Assembly: GCF_009730915.1 (NCBI RefSeq)
Contig: NC_052476.1
Location: forward strand, 11,686,162-11,750,161
Source: Dioscorea cayenensis subsp. rotundata
Taxonomy: Eukaryota; Streptophyta; Magnoliopsida; Dioscoreales; Dioscoreaceae
DNA: 64,000 nucleotides
Reading direction: 5' to 3'
The position numbers and the translations under genes are program-made. Positions 37,501-48,877 of the stretch are shown here, piece after piece. The notes under the pieces are model-generated. The model worked only from the letters and a program-made list of their open reading frames with translations. It did not search any database and was not told the origin of the DNA. Numbering within the stretch: the first letter of the stretch is position 1; every line of letters begins with the position of its first letter.

Positions 37501-38863
37501 AATGACTTAATGTTTTACCAATTTATATGCATTTCTTGTGCTTGATATGCATCATCTTTCTCTGCTATCACCAATATTCATGCTTCCAAATCCTTCTTGT
37601 TGCTGCCTCAATTCTTTTTATTTTTTTATTTTTTTTATTTTAGTAATCCTTGCTTATTATGAATTTAATGCTATGCACCGACGGAATGGAGAGCATTTGG
37701 AGCAATGAGCATATGCAAATTACCTGGTAGGAAAAAAAACCCAAAAATATATCAGAGTTGTGTTCTGAAAAGACAAGTTTTTTTATGAAAGTTTCTCTTG
37801 ATCATTAAGATCTGCAATATGTCCGTTACTATAATGGTATGCAATGTTTGATAGCTTATTATCAATTAGACACAGTCAGATTCTCTCTATTTTATGGTCA
37901 TATGTCTATGAGAAATACATGATTTAGCAGAATAGCCGTTAACTGATATTTTGGATGTCTTGAATTAGAGAGTACACTCTTTTGCCTATTGTTCCATTGA
38001 AGAGGTTAGTGCTACCATTTATTAGAGTTTTGCCCAGTTTTTTTTTAATTGGTAGAAAATACAGTAAAAAAATAGGAGAGGACATGATTTAAAGTTGCTA
38101 GATGCATTCAAATCATATAATATTGCCAGTGCAAACTAAAATTAGTGGTTTTTTTGTTATTATTATTTTTTTCCAAGGAGACCTTTGTTGTGAATCTTCT
38201 ATAGATCCTATTTGTGATTGAATTTTTTTTTTTTCAGATTACGCCAAAGAATTGAAATTTAGTTTCTTGACATAGGGCAAGACAAGACTGGCTTTGGCAT
38301 TTATGAATTTTCATGTGAAATTTTCTTTGTGTAGAAAGAGGAAACTGGCATTTTTGAATCAGCTACGCAAGGACAGTTATCATTCTTTGGTTATTTTGCT
38401 GTGCTAATCTAGTCACTGGTTTCATGTTTTATTGATTGCTGCAGTAATATATTTCAAGCTCTTTAAGTTTATACCATGCATTAATAAGAACATTGTCTCC
38501 ACTTCAAATCATGAAAATCAAATGGTGAAATATTTTTATAATGCCTGTTTGATTGAGTCCAATTTGAACTATGTTTTGTGTTAATTAGCTGTATATTGTC
38601 CTCAATTTTCATGGATTCTCATATGCATATCTTGTCATTATGAAACCTGTGTTCATTGGCTTGGCCTAATAAGCTCTTGAGAGCTGTTATTTGGTGTTCT
38701 TTTCTCATTCCGGAGAAATTCTCATTCATTGCTTGCAAATTTTTGTTTACGTAATGATTCTTATTTTTGACAATGTTGGTTGGCACAGGTACTAGAGATG
38801 ATTAATCAACAGCATGGACCTAAAAGACGCTGCTTGAGGAGGACACAAACAGGCCCATGGTGA
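31108..38863 (+). CDS. ABF/AREB/TRAB1-type bZIP transcription factor (group A)
   Basis: Four coding exons: 31108-32229, 33704-33775, 33940-33969, 38789-38863 (stop TGA), all joined in phase 0, giving 432 residues. Group A landmarks in order: C1 [19 protein letters not shown] (about 27-45), C2 [15 protein letters not shown] (about 53-67), C3 [20 protein letters not shown] (about 92-111), basic region [13 protein letters not shown] ending exon 1, a leucine zipper over exons 1-4, and C4 [12 protein letters not shown] at the C-terminus. In this family the RxxS/T motifs are SnRK2 phosphosites and C4 is a 14-3-3 site; the factors bind ABRE (ACGTG) promoters in abscisic acid, drought and salt responses. 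A Gln run and an Asn-Met repeat lie between C3 and the basic region. The zipper is split by very small exons (72 and 30 bp), and the last intron is about 4.8 kb. ATG 31108 is chosen because C1 follows closely. Exact orthology (ABF2, TRAB1) cannot be fixed here. Confidence 0.93.
31498..31542 (+). repeat. CAG/poly-Gln run in the bZIP gene
   Basis: Nearly pure CAG codons encoding about fourteen Gln with one Lys, in the linker after motif C3. Likely length-variable between individuals. Confidence 0.9.
31612..31665 (+). repeat. ATG-AAY hexanucleotide repeat (Met-Asn) in the bZIP gene
   Basis: Nine tandem ATGAAC/ATGAAT units encode alternating Met and Asn. It lies shortly after [17 protein letters not shown]. 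Codon use varies between AAC and AAT, so it is not a brand-new expansion. Confidence 0.92.
35281..35425 (+). repeat. Imperfect tandem duplication in bZIP intron 3
   Basis: 'ttttgatatttkatcacttgac.acaaagtaaaa' occurs near 35279 and again near 35359, followed in both by 'aaaatgat.agct/ggct'. Period about 80 bases. Confidence 0.7.
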
Positions 38864-39539
38864 AGTAACAATGCTGTGACAAGTTTAACAAAAATAAACA
38901 ATATCTCGTTTGACAGATAGTTTGTAAATATAGAAGGGAACACATCTCGTCTTGTAAATTAGTAGCGTTATCCTGTAGAGTAAACTCCAACCATTCTTCT
39001 GTTGTTTGTTATGAGATCATATTTGCCGGTTTGGAGATAGAGAGAATCAGTGTACTTTTCAGATTTGTGTTGTACTATCATCAAAACTTTGCTCGGCATG
39101 GATCTCTCATGGCCTGATTCCATGTACTAGAACCTGTTTTTGGGTCTTGTAGCTGTCATTTACTCTGTGATTGCATCGTGAGGTTTGTAATTTTTCCTAA
39201 TTTTATGAGGAGATGTAGTTCTAGGGTAGGCTGTGTTATCATATTTTTATTGCAGAGGCTTTTTTTGTGCATTGTATTTTAGAAATGAAGTGCCCCTTCT
39301 GTGACTACAAGATGGTTTGCTTTTCTGATGAAACATTTTCCCAGTAGCTGTTGGCATTTCTTATTGGTGTTTCATAGTTGTTGAAGCAAGTCTCTTTGAG
39401 CATTTTACTGTCACGGGCAAATGGTTGAATTCAGTTTACTTTACATGTGATGATACAAGATGGACAGATGCACGGAGATATACCTGCCATTTTGGTGGTC
39501 TCCATAAATTTGTGATGGGGTTGTTAAGTAAGTATCCGG
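38864..39539 (+). other. 3' UTR and downstream flank of the bZIP gene
   Basis: T-rich non-coding sequence after the bZIP stop. AAATAAACAAT near 38890 could act as a polyadenylation signal. No other gene seen. Confidence 0.45.
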
Positions 39540-40000
39540 CTGGGGTTTAATTCAATGCAAAGCAAAGAACCTTACTAGGGCTTGACATGCTGCGAATCCT
39601 CTTGAAAGAGAGGGGTGCCCTCGCGGACACAGGTGGTGCATGGCTGTCACCAGCTCATGCTGTAAGGTGTTGGGTTAAGTTCTGCAACAAGCACAACACT
39701 CATGTTTAGTTGTCACCATTGAATTTAGAACCCTGAATAGACGGGCGGATATAAGGCGGAGAAAGGTGAATTTAGAACCCTGAATAGACGGGCGGATATT
39801 AGGCGGAGAAAGGTGAGGATGACAAGTCATCATGCCTTTTATGCCTTGGGCGACACACGTGCTACAATGGGAGGTTGTGATCCCACGAGGGTGAGCAAAC
39901 TCCACAAATCCATCCTCAGTTTGGATTGCAAGCTGTAACTCAACTGCGCTAGTAATTGTCGATCAGTCACACAGCGGTGAATGCGTTCCCGGGCTTTGTA
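39540..40000 (+). pseudogene. Nuclear copy of plastid 16S rRNA (NUPT fragment)
   Basis: The + strand matches the 3' third of plastid 16S rRNA: GGTTTAATTCAATGCAAAGC, AGAACCTTACTAGGGCTTGA, CTCTTGAAAGAGAGGGGTGC (characteristic of plastids), ACACAGGTGGTGCATGGCTG, GTAAGGTGTTGGGTTAAGT, GGGCGACACACGTGCTACAA, and a GGTGAATGCGTTCCCGGG end. Relative to a functional gene it has many C-to-T and G-to-A changes, as expected of methylated nuclear plastid DNA, plus small deletions (for example the 'CTTCGGGAA' loop and part of the 'GACAAAGGGTCG' region) and a 47 bp duplication. It breaks off into a TA run. It is not a working rRNA gene. Confidence 0.92.
39721..39814 (+). repeat. 47 bp tandem duplication inside the plastid 16S fragment
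   Basis: GAATTTAGAACCCTGAATAG at 39721 recurs at 39768; the copies differ at one position (ATATAAGG against ATATTAGG). It occurred after nuclear transfer, since plastid 16S has one copy. Confidence 0.9.
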
Positions 40001-40033
40001 TATATATATATATATATATATTATTTTTTAAAG

Positions 40034-40146
40034 TTCTTGTAGTTGATGATGCAAAAACCATTTATATGTGTATATATATATATATTAGAACATATTCTGG
40101 ATAAATAGCATAATATTGTTTTTGTATCATCAACAGCTACAAGGAA
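40034..40146. repeat. Hairpin-forming inverted repeat around a TA run
   Basis: 'cttgtagttgatgatgcaaa' (40036 onward) is inverted at 40118-40143 as 'gtttttgtatcatcaacagc' plus 'tacaagg'. The arms are about 25 bases with a 60-base AT-rich loop holding a TA microsatellite. Could be a small MITE remnant. Confidence 0.65.
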
Positions 40147-40595
40147 TTTGAAAAACAATATTAGATATTTTGATGTTTCTATAGTTTTAACTATTTTGAT
40201 ATTTAACTATAACATAATTGAGGGTAGAATATGAATAAATTTTATTGATGACAACAATTGAAAAAAAAAATCATGTTCATCCATGCGGAACACATTTTCT
40301 TTTTTTCTTTTTAAACTTTTTACGTTTTGAGTTAAGAGGTAAATGAAGACATTATAGCAGGGGTGGTTCATTACAAACAATTGTTATTATGAATATTTTC
40401 AATAAAATAACAAAATATCCTAATAGAAAAAAAATATACTTATTATTTATTATTTATTATTTATTAATTTTTTTATTATATCACATAAACAAGAAATTGG
40501 AATAAAAAAAGTGTTATGAGCACCATGAGAGGCAAAAACTTTTTATAAAAAAAATAAAGCTAAACAAAAAGATAATTTTAATTTATTCATGTCAA

Positions 40596-40800
40596 CATTG
40601 GGCTAGCCTAATGGTTAATGCACAGGGATTTGCCCATATTGAGGGTTGCTCATTTAATTCCCATCCAATGCATGGTGAAAAAGGGCCATTATACACGAGT
40701 GGTGTGGGATTCTCCCATCGAGATCGCGTAGAACATTTAAGACAAACCTATGCAAACCCTATTAGTGGCATGTCTATTTTATTAACAAAATAAAAAAATA
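40596..40800 (+). mobile_element. tRNA-derived SINE candidate
   Basis: 'TAGCCTAATGGTTAA' at about 40604-40618 fits a pol III A box and 'GGTTGCTCATTTAATTCCC' at about 40644-40662 a degenerate B box, at tRNA-like spacing. An unrelated body follows, ending in an A-rich tail (ATTAACAAAATAAAAAAATA). This is the plan of a plant tRNA-derived SINE. No clear target duplication. Confidence 0.5.
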
Positions 40801-41004
40801 AAAGGTCTTGTCTCATCGTTGTTGTTGTTTTTAGTTTTAAGTTTTCAGTTTTTTTAAAAATAAAAAAATAAAAAAATAAAAAAATTTGTTTGATAATGTG
40901 TGTTTTTGTAATTATTTTAAAAAATCAAAATAAAAAATTAATTTAAAAAAATAAAAAAACTAGGAACAACTTTTAGATGTTTTCTAATTTTTGTTGGGGT
41001 ATTT

Positions 41005-41168
41005 TTTTTGGTAGGTCATTGAATTTTATGTTTGTTTCATTTTGGTTACCGATCTTTAATTTGCATCAAAACGGTTACTGACATTTGATTTTGTTTCTCC
41101 GGCAGACCACCAACGAGTAACCTTATGCAGTTCGCTGATGTGGCGACCGGAAAATCACTGTCAGCGCG
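41005..41168 (+). repeat. MULE terminal inverted repeat, left
   Basis: Pairs with 48878-49040 (about 80 percent by eye). It ends at ACTGTCAGCGC, after which the two sides diverge apart from a later shared 'gccacat'. Confidence 0.85.
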
Positions 41169-42347
41169 ACTAAGACATATCAACCAATGCCATGTCATAT
41201 AAGTTATCCATGTCAGCAAGAGAATGCCACATTAGTGTCTTCCTGTTCCCTCACCTTTAACCCTCCACCCATTACAAAGATGAGCACCATGGACTGTGAT
41301 GATCCGGCCACCAGCAATATGATAAAAAATTCAAATGCTTGTTTAGGGTAACTCGATTGCAGCCCTAGGTATGTTTAGTGATAGTGGGTTTTTTTTTTTT
41401 TATGTTCATGTTGTTTATAGAGAGAGATGGATGTCTCGGTTGGTTGGTTACAGGTGGTCTTGGGGAGTTGTTTGTTTGTTTTTTTCGTCATTTTAGAAAG
41501 GGTTGTTGTTTTTTAATCTTTCTAATTTTGATCTCATCTAAATTCCTTTTGTGCTGATTGGTTTTTTTTCTTCACCTTGGAAAGGATGGTTGTTGTGTTG
41601 TGTGTTTTTCTTTTTCTTTTTCTTGTGTAATTGTTCCCTTTTTATCTTATCTAAAATAGAAGATGTTTGTTTTTTCTGATTTTTCAGATTTTTGTTTAAT
41701 TTTTGTGATTTTGATCTTATCTAAAGTCCATAGATGATTTTAGTCTCATCTAAAATTTGATATTATCTAAAAGATCTTGGATTAATATTAATGCTTCAAG
41801 GCATTAAGTATCTAATTAAACAACACTGAAAAGAGAAAAATATAATCAGTTATGAAAATTGAAAAAAATCAATATGTTGAACTTTTAATGGATGTAGAAA
41901 TCCTATAAATAAACAGTACATGTCTGCAAAAATTGCACAATGAACCAATGAAGAAACACATTATATAAAAGAGGTTGCAACAGATAGACATATTGTAATT
42001 AATAAAGCTCACCAATACAAACTTAACAACAACTTGTGTATTAGAACTCAAACATACACCATGTCATAGATCCTGAAAATCAATCAATCCACAACAATTA
42101 CTGAACATCAGTGAAGCAAGCAAAAAATTTTCATATAATGCAAAGATTCAATACATTCACTATGTATTTGCATCAACAACACATCAAAAACTAACAAAAC
42201 AATAGTCACATTCGATGGCTAATGTAAGGTGTTCTTTTACAACTCATTCACACCACCTTCAAGTAAATTACAAAAACCAAAAAGAAAAACTACCAATAGT
42301 TAGTTATCACTTATAACAATCACCCAGTGCCGATAATATTTGATTGA

Positions 42348-45300
42348 TCAAGATTGCTTGCCTTGTGTGCTACCACCACCACCACTAGGAGCTCTAACTC
42401 CAGGGGGAAGCCACACCTTTCTTCTTTTTGTAGCACCCCCTTCCTTGCTCTTGTCATCAACATTCTTACCAGGTCTTCTATGTGCAGTTGTAGTGGGTTT
42501 TCTAATTTCCAATTTCCTCCTCCTCATCATATTCCCACATGCAGGAATTGTGCTTGTGGGAAGAGTTTGCTCAATTGTGGAATATACCTACAAATTAAAA
42601 AAGAAATGAATTTATTTGCAAGGTCAAAGCATTTAATCTGCCAAATTGACATCATAATCCTCCTCATCAGAAACTACACATTTCAATAGTGTTCTGATCA
42701 AATTGACATTAACCCTTAAAACATATTAGCATGAAGAAATTAAATTAAGTAATTAATTGACCTGTTGGTCTGTTAACACTAGGTTGTCTCCAAATGCACC
42801 CCCAGTTGATTGACTCTGTTCCTGTCTACTCTGTCATTTAAGCAATTACTTGTTAAACAATAAATAAATAAATATAGTGGGATGGCAATAATGCTTAATA
42901 TATACCTAATTCTTATCTTAATAATTTATGACATACAAGATGGATGACATTGACTAACCTGTGGGTTTTCTTGAGCTGGGATGTTAACAAGGCTATTTGC
43001 ATTTGAATTGGTCTGGTTGTCCTGTCATTTAAACATTGTATGTTAAAAAATAATTATATATTTACTAGGATGACATTCATTCTTAACATATATATATAAG
43101 GTTATCAAAGGATTGCACTTGGTGCCAATACAATACCTGTTGATTTTCTTGTACTGGTATGTTCAAAAATTCACCAGCAGTTGGTTGCCTTTGTTGAAAT
43201 CCTTTGTCTCTTGAATTGTTCAGGTTAGTCTGCCATTAAAGAAATGAATAAAATAAAATATATTGCATTCACAAGAATAAATGTAAACATAGCACATGCC
43301 ACTTACTTGTTTCCCATGATATATTTTATTATGGCCTAATGCTCCACATATGCTACAAGTGATCTTGACCCCTTTCTTACACACCTTCCCATTAGTAAAG
43401 CCACTGTTCTGTTCACCTACTTCCTTCCTCCTTAGAAGTGTCTTCCTTCCTCTCTTCTTGTTCACTGGCAGAGGTGGTATCATAGTTTGTTGCTCACTTC
43501 TGGGCCAAGAATCTCTGTCATATGTAGGGCTTAAGGTGTGTCCATAAGTATCTAAATATATGCTCACACTATAGCATTCATGCAAGTAATTTTCTGGTCT
43601 ATCTTTGTTGTAATAAATCACTGACACTGCATGACTACAAGGCACACCAGTGAGCTGCCAAACCCTACAAGAACAGCTTCCTTCAACTTTATCAACAACA
43701 AACTGCCCATCAGGGCCTAAAACCTGATACTTTGCCCCACCTGACCAAGTTGTTTTATAAAAACAGCTCATTTGCTTGTATTTCTCTAAATTTTTTAGTA
43801 TCCTAGGGCAATGAGTTGTTGTGCAATTTTTCATAGCATCTCTTCTCCTCTGTATTCTACTCATTAGTTGGGTTCTAATCATCTCATTCATTGTAATTAT
43901 CCCCTTTGTTCTTGCCTCGAGTATATGGCTGTTAAAACATTCACACATGTTATTCAACAAGATGTCACACTTAAACTTTTCATGAAAATGTGCCCTAGAC
44001 CAATGCATGGGAGGAATTTTTTTCAAGTAATCATATGCTCCTTTAGACATTTCTGCCAATATATCCATTGCTCTATCAAATGCAGCTGGGTAGGTTGCCT
44101 TAGCACAAGTCCACATCTGGTCCTTGAAGGCTTTTCCTCTGAAGGTTTTCCTAAAGTTAGCGTGGATGCGTCTTACACAAAACCTATGTTCACTGTTAGG
44201 AAACAACTCATCAATTGCATTAATTAAACCCTAATTTGGACACACCATCACCCACAACAGAAGGAAAAACAAAAGAGGGGTTACAAGTCAGTAGATTATA
44301 TAAGCCATGCAAACCAAATGTTATTCAACATAAAAAAAAATTAACAAACATGCTAAAAGCAAAGATATATACCTTTTGTCTATCACTCATAAAACACCAA
44401 TGCTGACTATTTGTAATCATAAGATCCTCTGCTAACAGCTGCAAGAACCATACCCAATTCTCCCTATTTTCCTTATTTACCACAGACCATGCAACAGGGT
44501 AAATGGAGTTATTTGCATCTATGCCTACTGCACTCAGCAACTGAACCCCATATAAGCCTTTTAAAAAACACCCATCTATGCAGATAACCCTCCTGCAACC
44601 TGTCAAAACCCCATTTCTAAGAGGTGATAGACAGACATACATTGCCTCAAAAATCCCTTGATCACATCTGAACTTAATTGTTGAGTCAGGGTGGGTCTTA
44701 AGAAGCTCTAGTCTGTAATCATATAGACTGCGCATTTGTGATTCCTCATCACCATCTATTTCCCTAATATTCAAAAGAAAATACACAACAACTAAGAAAA
44801 GTAAACAAATGAAAAATATTTTAGAAATCATGCATGACCCTAGCTATCTACCTGAAATAGCAAATAATTACCTCAAAGCAATGCATTTGGCCCTATATGT
44901 AGTCAGCCTGGTTATTTCAACTTCTTGGTTTGTCCTCACTGCTTGAATAATGCCAGCTAGCTTCCATGAGTGGTCTGCTCTGAATTGTTCTAAATACGTT
45001 CTTGCTATCCAACTGGCATTAACATGTCTATTTTTATGTTCTTTTCCACACATGCTTCAAGACACCTGATTTGATCTGAACTGTGACCCCATCCTTCACC
45101 ATTGGGGAAGCCCACAAGTAGAAGGGGCAGCCTTTTGCACAATAAGCTTTACATCTTGTTTTGGTGTTTGGCCTAAAATTCATAACATATCTATGCTTAA
45201 TTCCATAATTTTTTACTGCTTCCTTAAATTGTTTAAAATCTCTAAACTTCATCCCAATCTTAAACTGAGGGTTTTTCATATCAATGTTCTCATTGAACTC

Positions 45301-46041
45301 AGAATATTTTGGCCTATCAAAAATCAACTCCTCTGAATCTGTTGAACTGCATGACTGTAGCTCATCAGAATCTGCATAATCAGACTGAACTACATCACCA
45401 TCATCCAAACCTGGCTCTTCTCCATGTACAGCCACCATAGTTCTGTCTAGGCTTCTATTTACACCTATTTCCTCATCAGATTTCTCATCAAAACTATAGT
45501 CTGAGTCATGAAATTCAATTTCTTCATCAACTTTTTTTCCATCACCTGTTAGCATATCCTCCAAGTCATCTTCTTCAGGGTCTTCTTCTTCACCTTGGGA
45601 ATCTGTTATTTCCTTATCATCCAGAACATGAACATACTCCTGATTTCCTCCATCAATAACACTACCACTGCCACCTGCCTGACCAGGATGCTCAGTAGGA
45701 ATCCACCCCATATATTTTCTGTCTATGCGCATATAAGCCCCTCTGTTGGCATCTACAGCCATGGCCATTGTAAGTGCATCCAAGTCAGTTACTATTTCTT
45801 TGAAGCCTCCACTCTCAATATCCCCTTCCAACCACCATATACTACATCCTTCGACATCTATCTTACACTCCTTGGCCATGCTTAAGAGTTCAAGCTTTGA
45901 TATCTGATCTGCACAAATAAAGTCCACATATCCTGCGAGGCTTTCTATTCCATTGACCATGGAGTGCATATGTACTGTGAATAATTCTGCATCTGGTACT
46001 GAAATTAAATCCAACAAAGGGGAACTTAAATTACTACCCAC
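42348..46041 (-). pseudogene. MuDR-type transposase, eight exons, one frameshift
   Basis: Exons on the minus strand: 46040-44872, 44763-44373, 44230-43307, 43229-43137, 43021-42959, 42830-42762, 42587-42348 (stop); an upstream exon with the start codon is not located (a TGCAG acceptor precedes 46040). About 980 residues. Order: N-terminal PB1-like region; acidic linker (EEEDPEEDDLEDML); MuDR DNA-binding domain (FKIGMKFRDFKQFKEAV, CKAYCAKGCPFYL); DDE core with CIDGCFLKGLYGVQLLSAVG and MSDRQKG; SWIM zinc finger CSCRVWQLTGVPCSHAV; a zinc-knuckle-like CSICGALGHNK; three small exons; a basic Gly-rich tail (MMRRRKLEIRKP). All listed introns keep frame. Near 45050 the frame is lost inside CATGTGTGG; a missing TG in a TG run would explain it, restoring H-V-C-G-K. 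Apart from that break no stop interrupts conserved domains, so it died recently or the break is an error. Confidence 0.85.
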
Positions 46042-46316
46042 TGCACATCAAAGAGGGACCTCTAACCTAGATGTTGATGTAAACGTATCAAATCAAAATT
46101 CCTAACATAACATCAGAGAGGGACCTCAACCCTACATGGTCTCAATTACCAAAATAAAGAGATAGACCCCATGCCAAACATACAACCCAACAAAATTTTA
46201 AATTCCATGAGCACAACCACTCACACTTTATTTGCAATCACAAGTTATATATTCCATGCTAAACAATGAACATCATGACAAACACACAACCATTGTAATT
46301 AATTTTTTTTTATTAG

Positions 46317-46455
46317 AGTGCATTAGGAATCACACGAAACCATTCAGAAGCCGAACGGTTTGAGGACAGGTGTTAGGGCTCAAAAGCCTCATTAACCCGT
46401 AGCTCAGGTTGCTCTTAAGCCTCAAATGAGAGTCTGTGATTCCTAATACACCCAC
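46317..46455. repeat. Short inverted-repeat element inside the MULE
   Basis: GTGCATTAGGAATCACA at the left is inverted at the right (TGTGATTCCTAATACACC). The enclosed 100 bases are unusually GC-balanced for this region. On the minus strand it is followed by CTCTAATAAAAAAAA, so it could be a small MITE or a short retroposed RNA. No target duplication is certain. Confidence 0.55.
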
Positions 46456-47792
46456 TAGTATATATATATTGTATAATACATAGCAAATAAATCAAGTTTA
46501 GGAAACCTACAAACCTCTTTTTGATTATTCTCACTCACAAGTTGTCATAATTATTGTATGACAAATATTGATCTCCAAGGTTTAAAGTATTCACACAAAA
46601 GCTATTGATTGAAATGCTCACATAAAAAAAAAAAAAACTATGCAACATACAAAAGAGTTTCATATAACAACAAACACCACTGCATTTAAAAGTAATAAAA
46701 CATAACACACAAAAACATAAACTAGACAGCTTACAAAGAATAAGGCATAAAAAATAAAAAACAATGCAAAAGTTAACCAAACCACATTTAAAAAGAAACA
46801 AAAAGTAAATAAACAAGGAACATACCACGAATAATCAATTTTTTACTTTAGAGCATCCAACAAGTAATCAAGACATTAATACTAAAATCAGAAAGCTTTA
46901 TTATTGTTATCCTATAGCGTTTTTTTTTCCTTTTATAATAGCAATGATTACACACAACCATACTTCTAGTGTTAATAATTATTGCATAAAGGGAAACCAA
47001 GCATCATAATGACATGCTGAGGTAATTAAACATAACACACAATAACATGAACTAGGCAGCTTACAAAGAATAAGTCATAAAAAATATGAAACAATGCAAA
47101 GGTTAACCAAATCACAGTTAAAAAGAAACAAAAGTAAATAAACAAATAACATACCACCATTAGAAATAATTTTCACATACAATAAAGAGCAAGGAAACAT
47201 AAAACTAGAAGAAATAATAATCCCAAAATCACTTTAGGTGGAATGGAAAATAAACATAAGAACTTTACTATATGGTTAAAGTCCAAGCTAAAGCAACAAG
47301 TTCCTATTACTATAGTCCAATGATCACATTAAAATCCCTTCATAAGAGCTAGTACACTTCATGCATCATATACAACAAACCAAAAGAGTGATCTTGTACA
47401 TTAAATCCTTATAAAACCATTACATTATTATAGTATCACTTCACCATAACTAGTGACCCCCATACTGTCATACATCAAAGAGCATGTAGCAAGAACACAA
47501 ACTCATAACAAATAAGAATTTGAAACTCCACTCATATGAAACTCACAAGAACTAATAAATTTCTCTTTAGCATAAAAAAATAAACTCAACAAGATTTATT
47601 AAGTTTCAAGTGAGGTTGTGTGATTCCTACTGTAGTCATTGCTACATATTTAATAGGTAATAACTATCAAATACCTTTCTATTACCTAAAAAAACATTAT
47701 ATAATTCATAAAATAAATTAATCCACAAAGAAAAACACTAAGTTCCTAAATGCAAAACAAAACACTAACTAAAATTTTTCCCACTATTCAGT

Positions 47793-48505
47793 CAAGCACT
47801 ATTTTTGAAAATCCTAAATGCAAATCAAACACATCAACAAATTAGAGTTCCTAAACATCAATTTCAAAACTTACAAAAACATGCTTGTTGTATGCTGGTT
47901 AGATTTTCTTATGTGGAAAAAAAATTAAACCTAAATCTTACAATATTTTTGAAAACCCTAGATGCAAATTAAACACATCAACAAAGTAGAGTTCGTAGAT
48001 ATCAAATTCAAACTTACAAAAACCATGAAAGTAGCATGCCGATTAGGGTTTCTCGGGGATTAAACCTTACAATATTTTTTTGAAAAACCCTAAATGCAAA
48101 TCAAACCCATCAAGAAAGTAGAGTTCCTAGATATCAAATTCAAACTAACAAAAACCATGAAAGTAGTATGCCGATTAGGATTTCTTAGGAAAAAAAATTT
48201 TAAACCTAAATCTTACAATATTTTTGAAAACCCTAAATGCAAATCAAACACATCAAGAAAGTAGAGTTCCTAGACATCAAATTCAAACTTACAAAAACCA
48301 TGAAAGTATGCCGATTAGGGTTTCTTAGGAAAAAATTTTTAAACCTAAATCTTACAATATTTTTGAAAACCCTAAATGCAAATCAAACACATCAAGAAAG
48401 TAGAGTTTCTAGACATCAAATTCAAACTTACAAAAACCATGAAAGTAATCTGCCGGTTAGGATTTCCCAGGGAAAAAAATTAAACCTAAATCTTACAATA
48501 TTCTG
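47793..48505 (-). repeat. Tandem array, about five units of 132-143 bp, in the MULE leader
   Basis: Each unit holds AACCCTAAATGCAAATCAAA, 'acatcaagaaagtagagttcc', 'caaattcaaacttacaaaaac', 'catgaaagta' and 'gccgattagg'. The word AACCATGAAA is at 48021, 48153, 48296 and 48435, with a decayed unit before them. The array lies between the right terminal repeat and the first transposase exon, the position of a promoter or transposase-binding region. Confidence 0.88.
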
Positions 48506-48877
48506 GTGCTTCTTCTCCTGCAGGTCTAACTTCCCAGTTAACTGACATCGAGCTTTACCAATCTTCCTTCCACCTCCTCACTGTCAAAAGGAGATAATGA
48601 TACTTGAATCCCCACTTCCGTCGTCCACAACCACGCTTCCCTTACTCGCTTGGCTGCGCAAGATGGTAGAAGATAACGATAGTTGCCCTTGCTCAAAGTA
48701 ACCCTAGATGGGAGAAGGGGATGGGAGAAGAAAGGGAAGCGGAAACCCTCTTCAAATGAGCGGCGGCCCTCTTATCTTAGATAATGGACATCAACATTAG
48801 GGTTTTGTTGATGTGGCAGCAACATGCTTACGTGGCCAGCTAAACTGACACGTAGGCTCCAAAGAGCCGGATGGCAT

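Noticed and set aside
39540..40000. Functional or bacterial 16S rRNA gene
   Set aside because: Only the 3' third is present, with deletions, a duplication and many transitions; the surviving words are plastid-type.
43350..45885. Plus-strand frames over the MULE transposase
   Set aside because: Antisense shadows of the well-supported minus-strand exons.
47793..48505. CRISPR-like array
   Set aside because: Units of 132-143 bp repeat in full with no alternating unique spacers, in a plant transposon.
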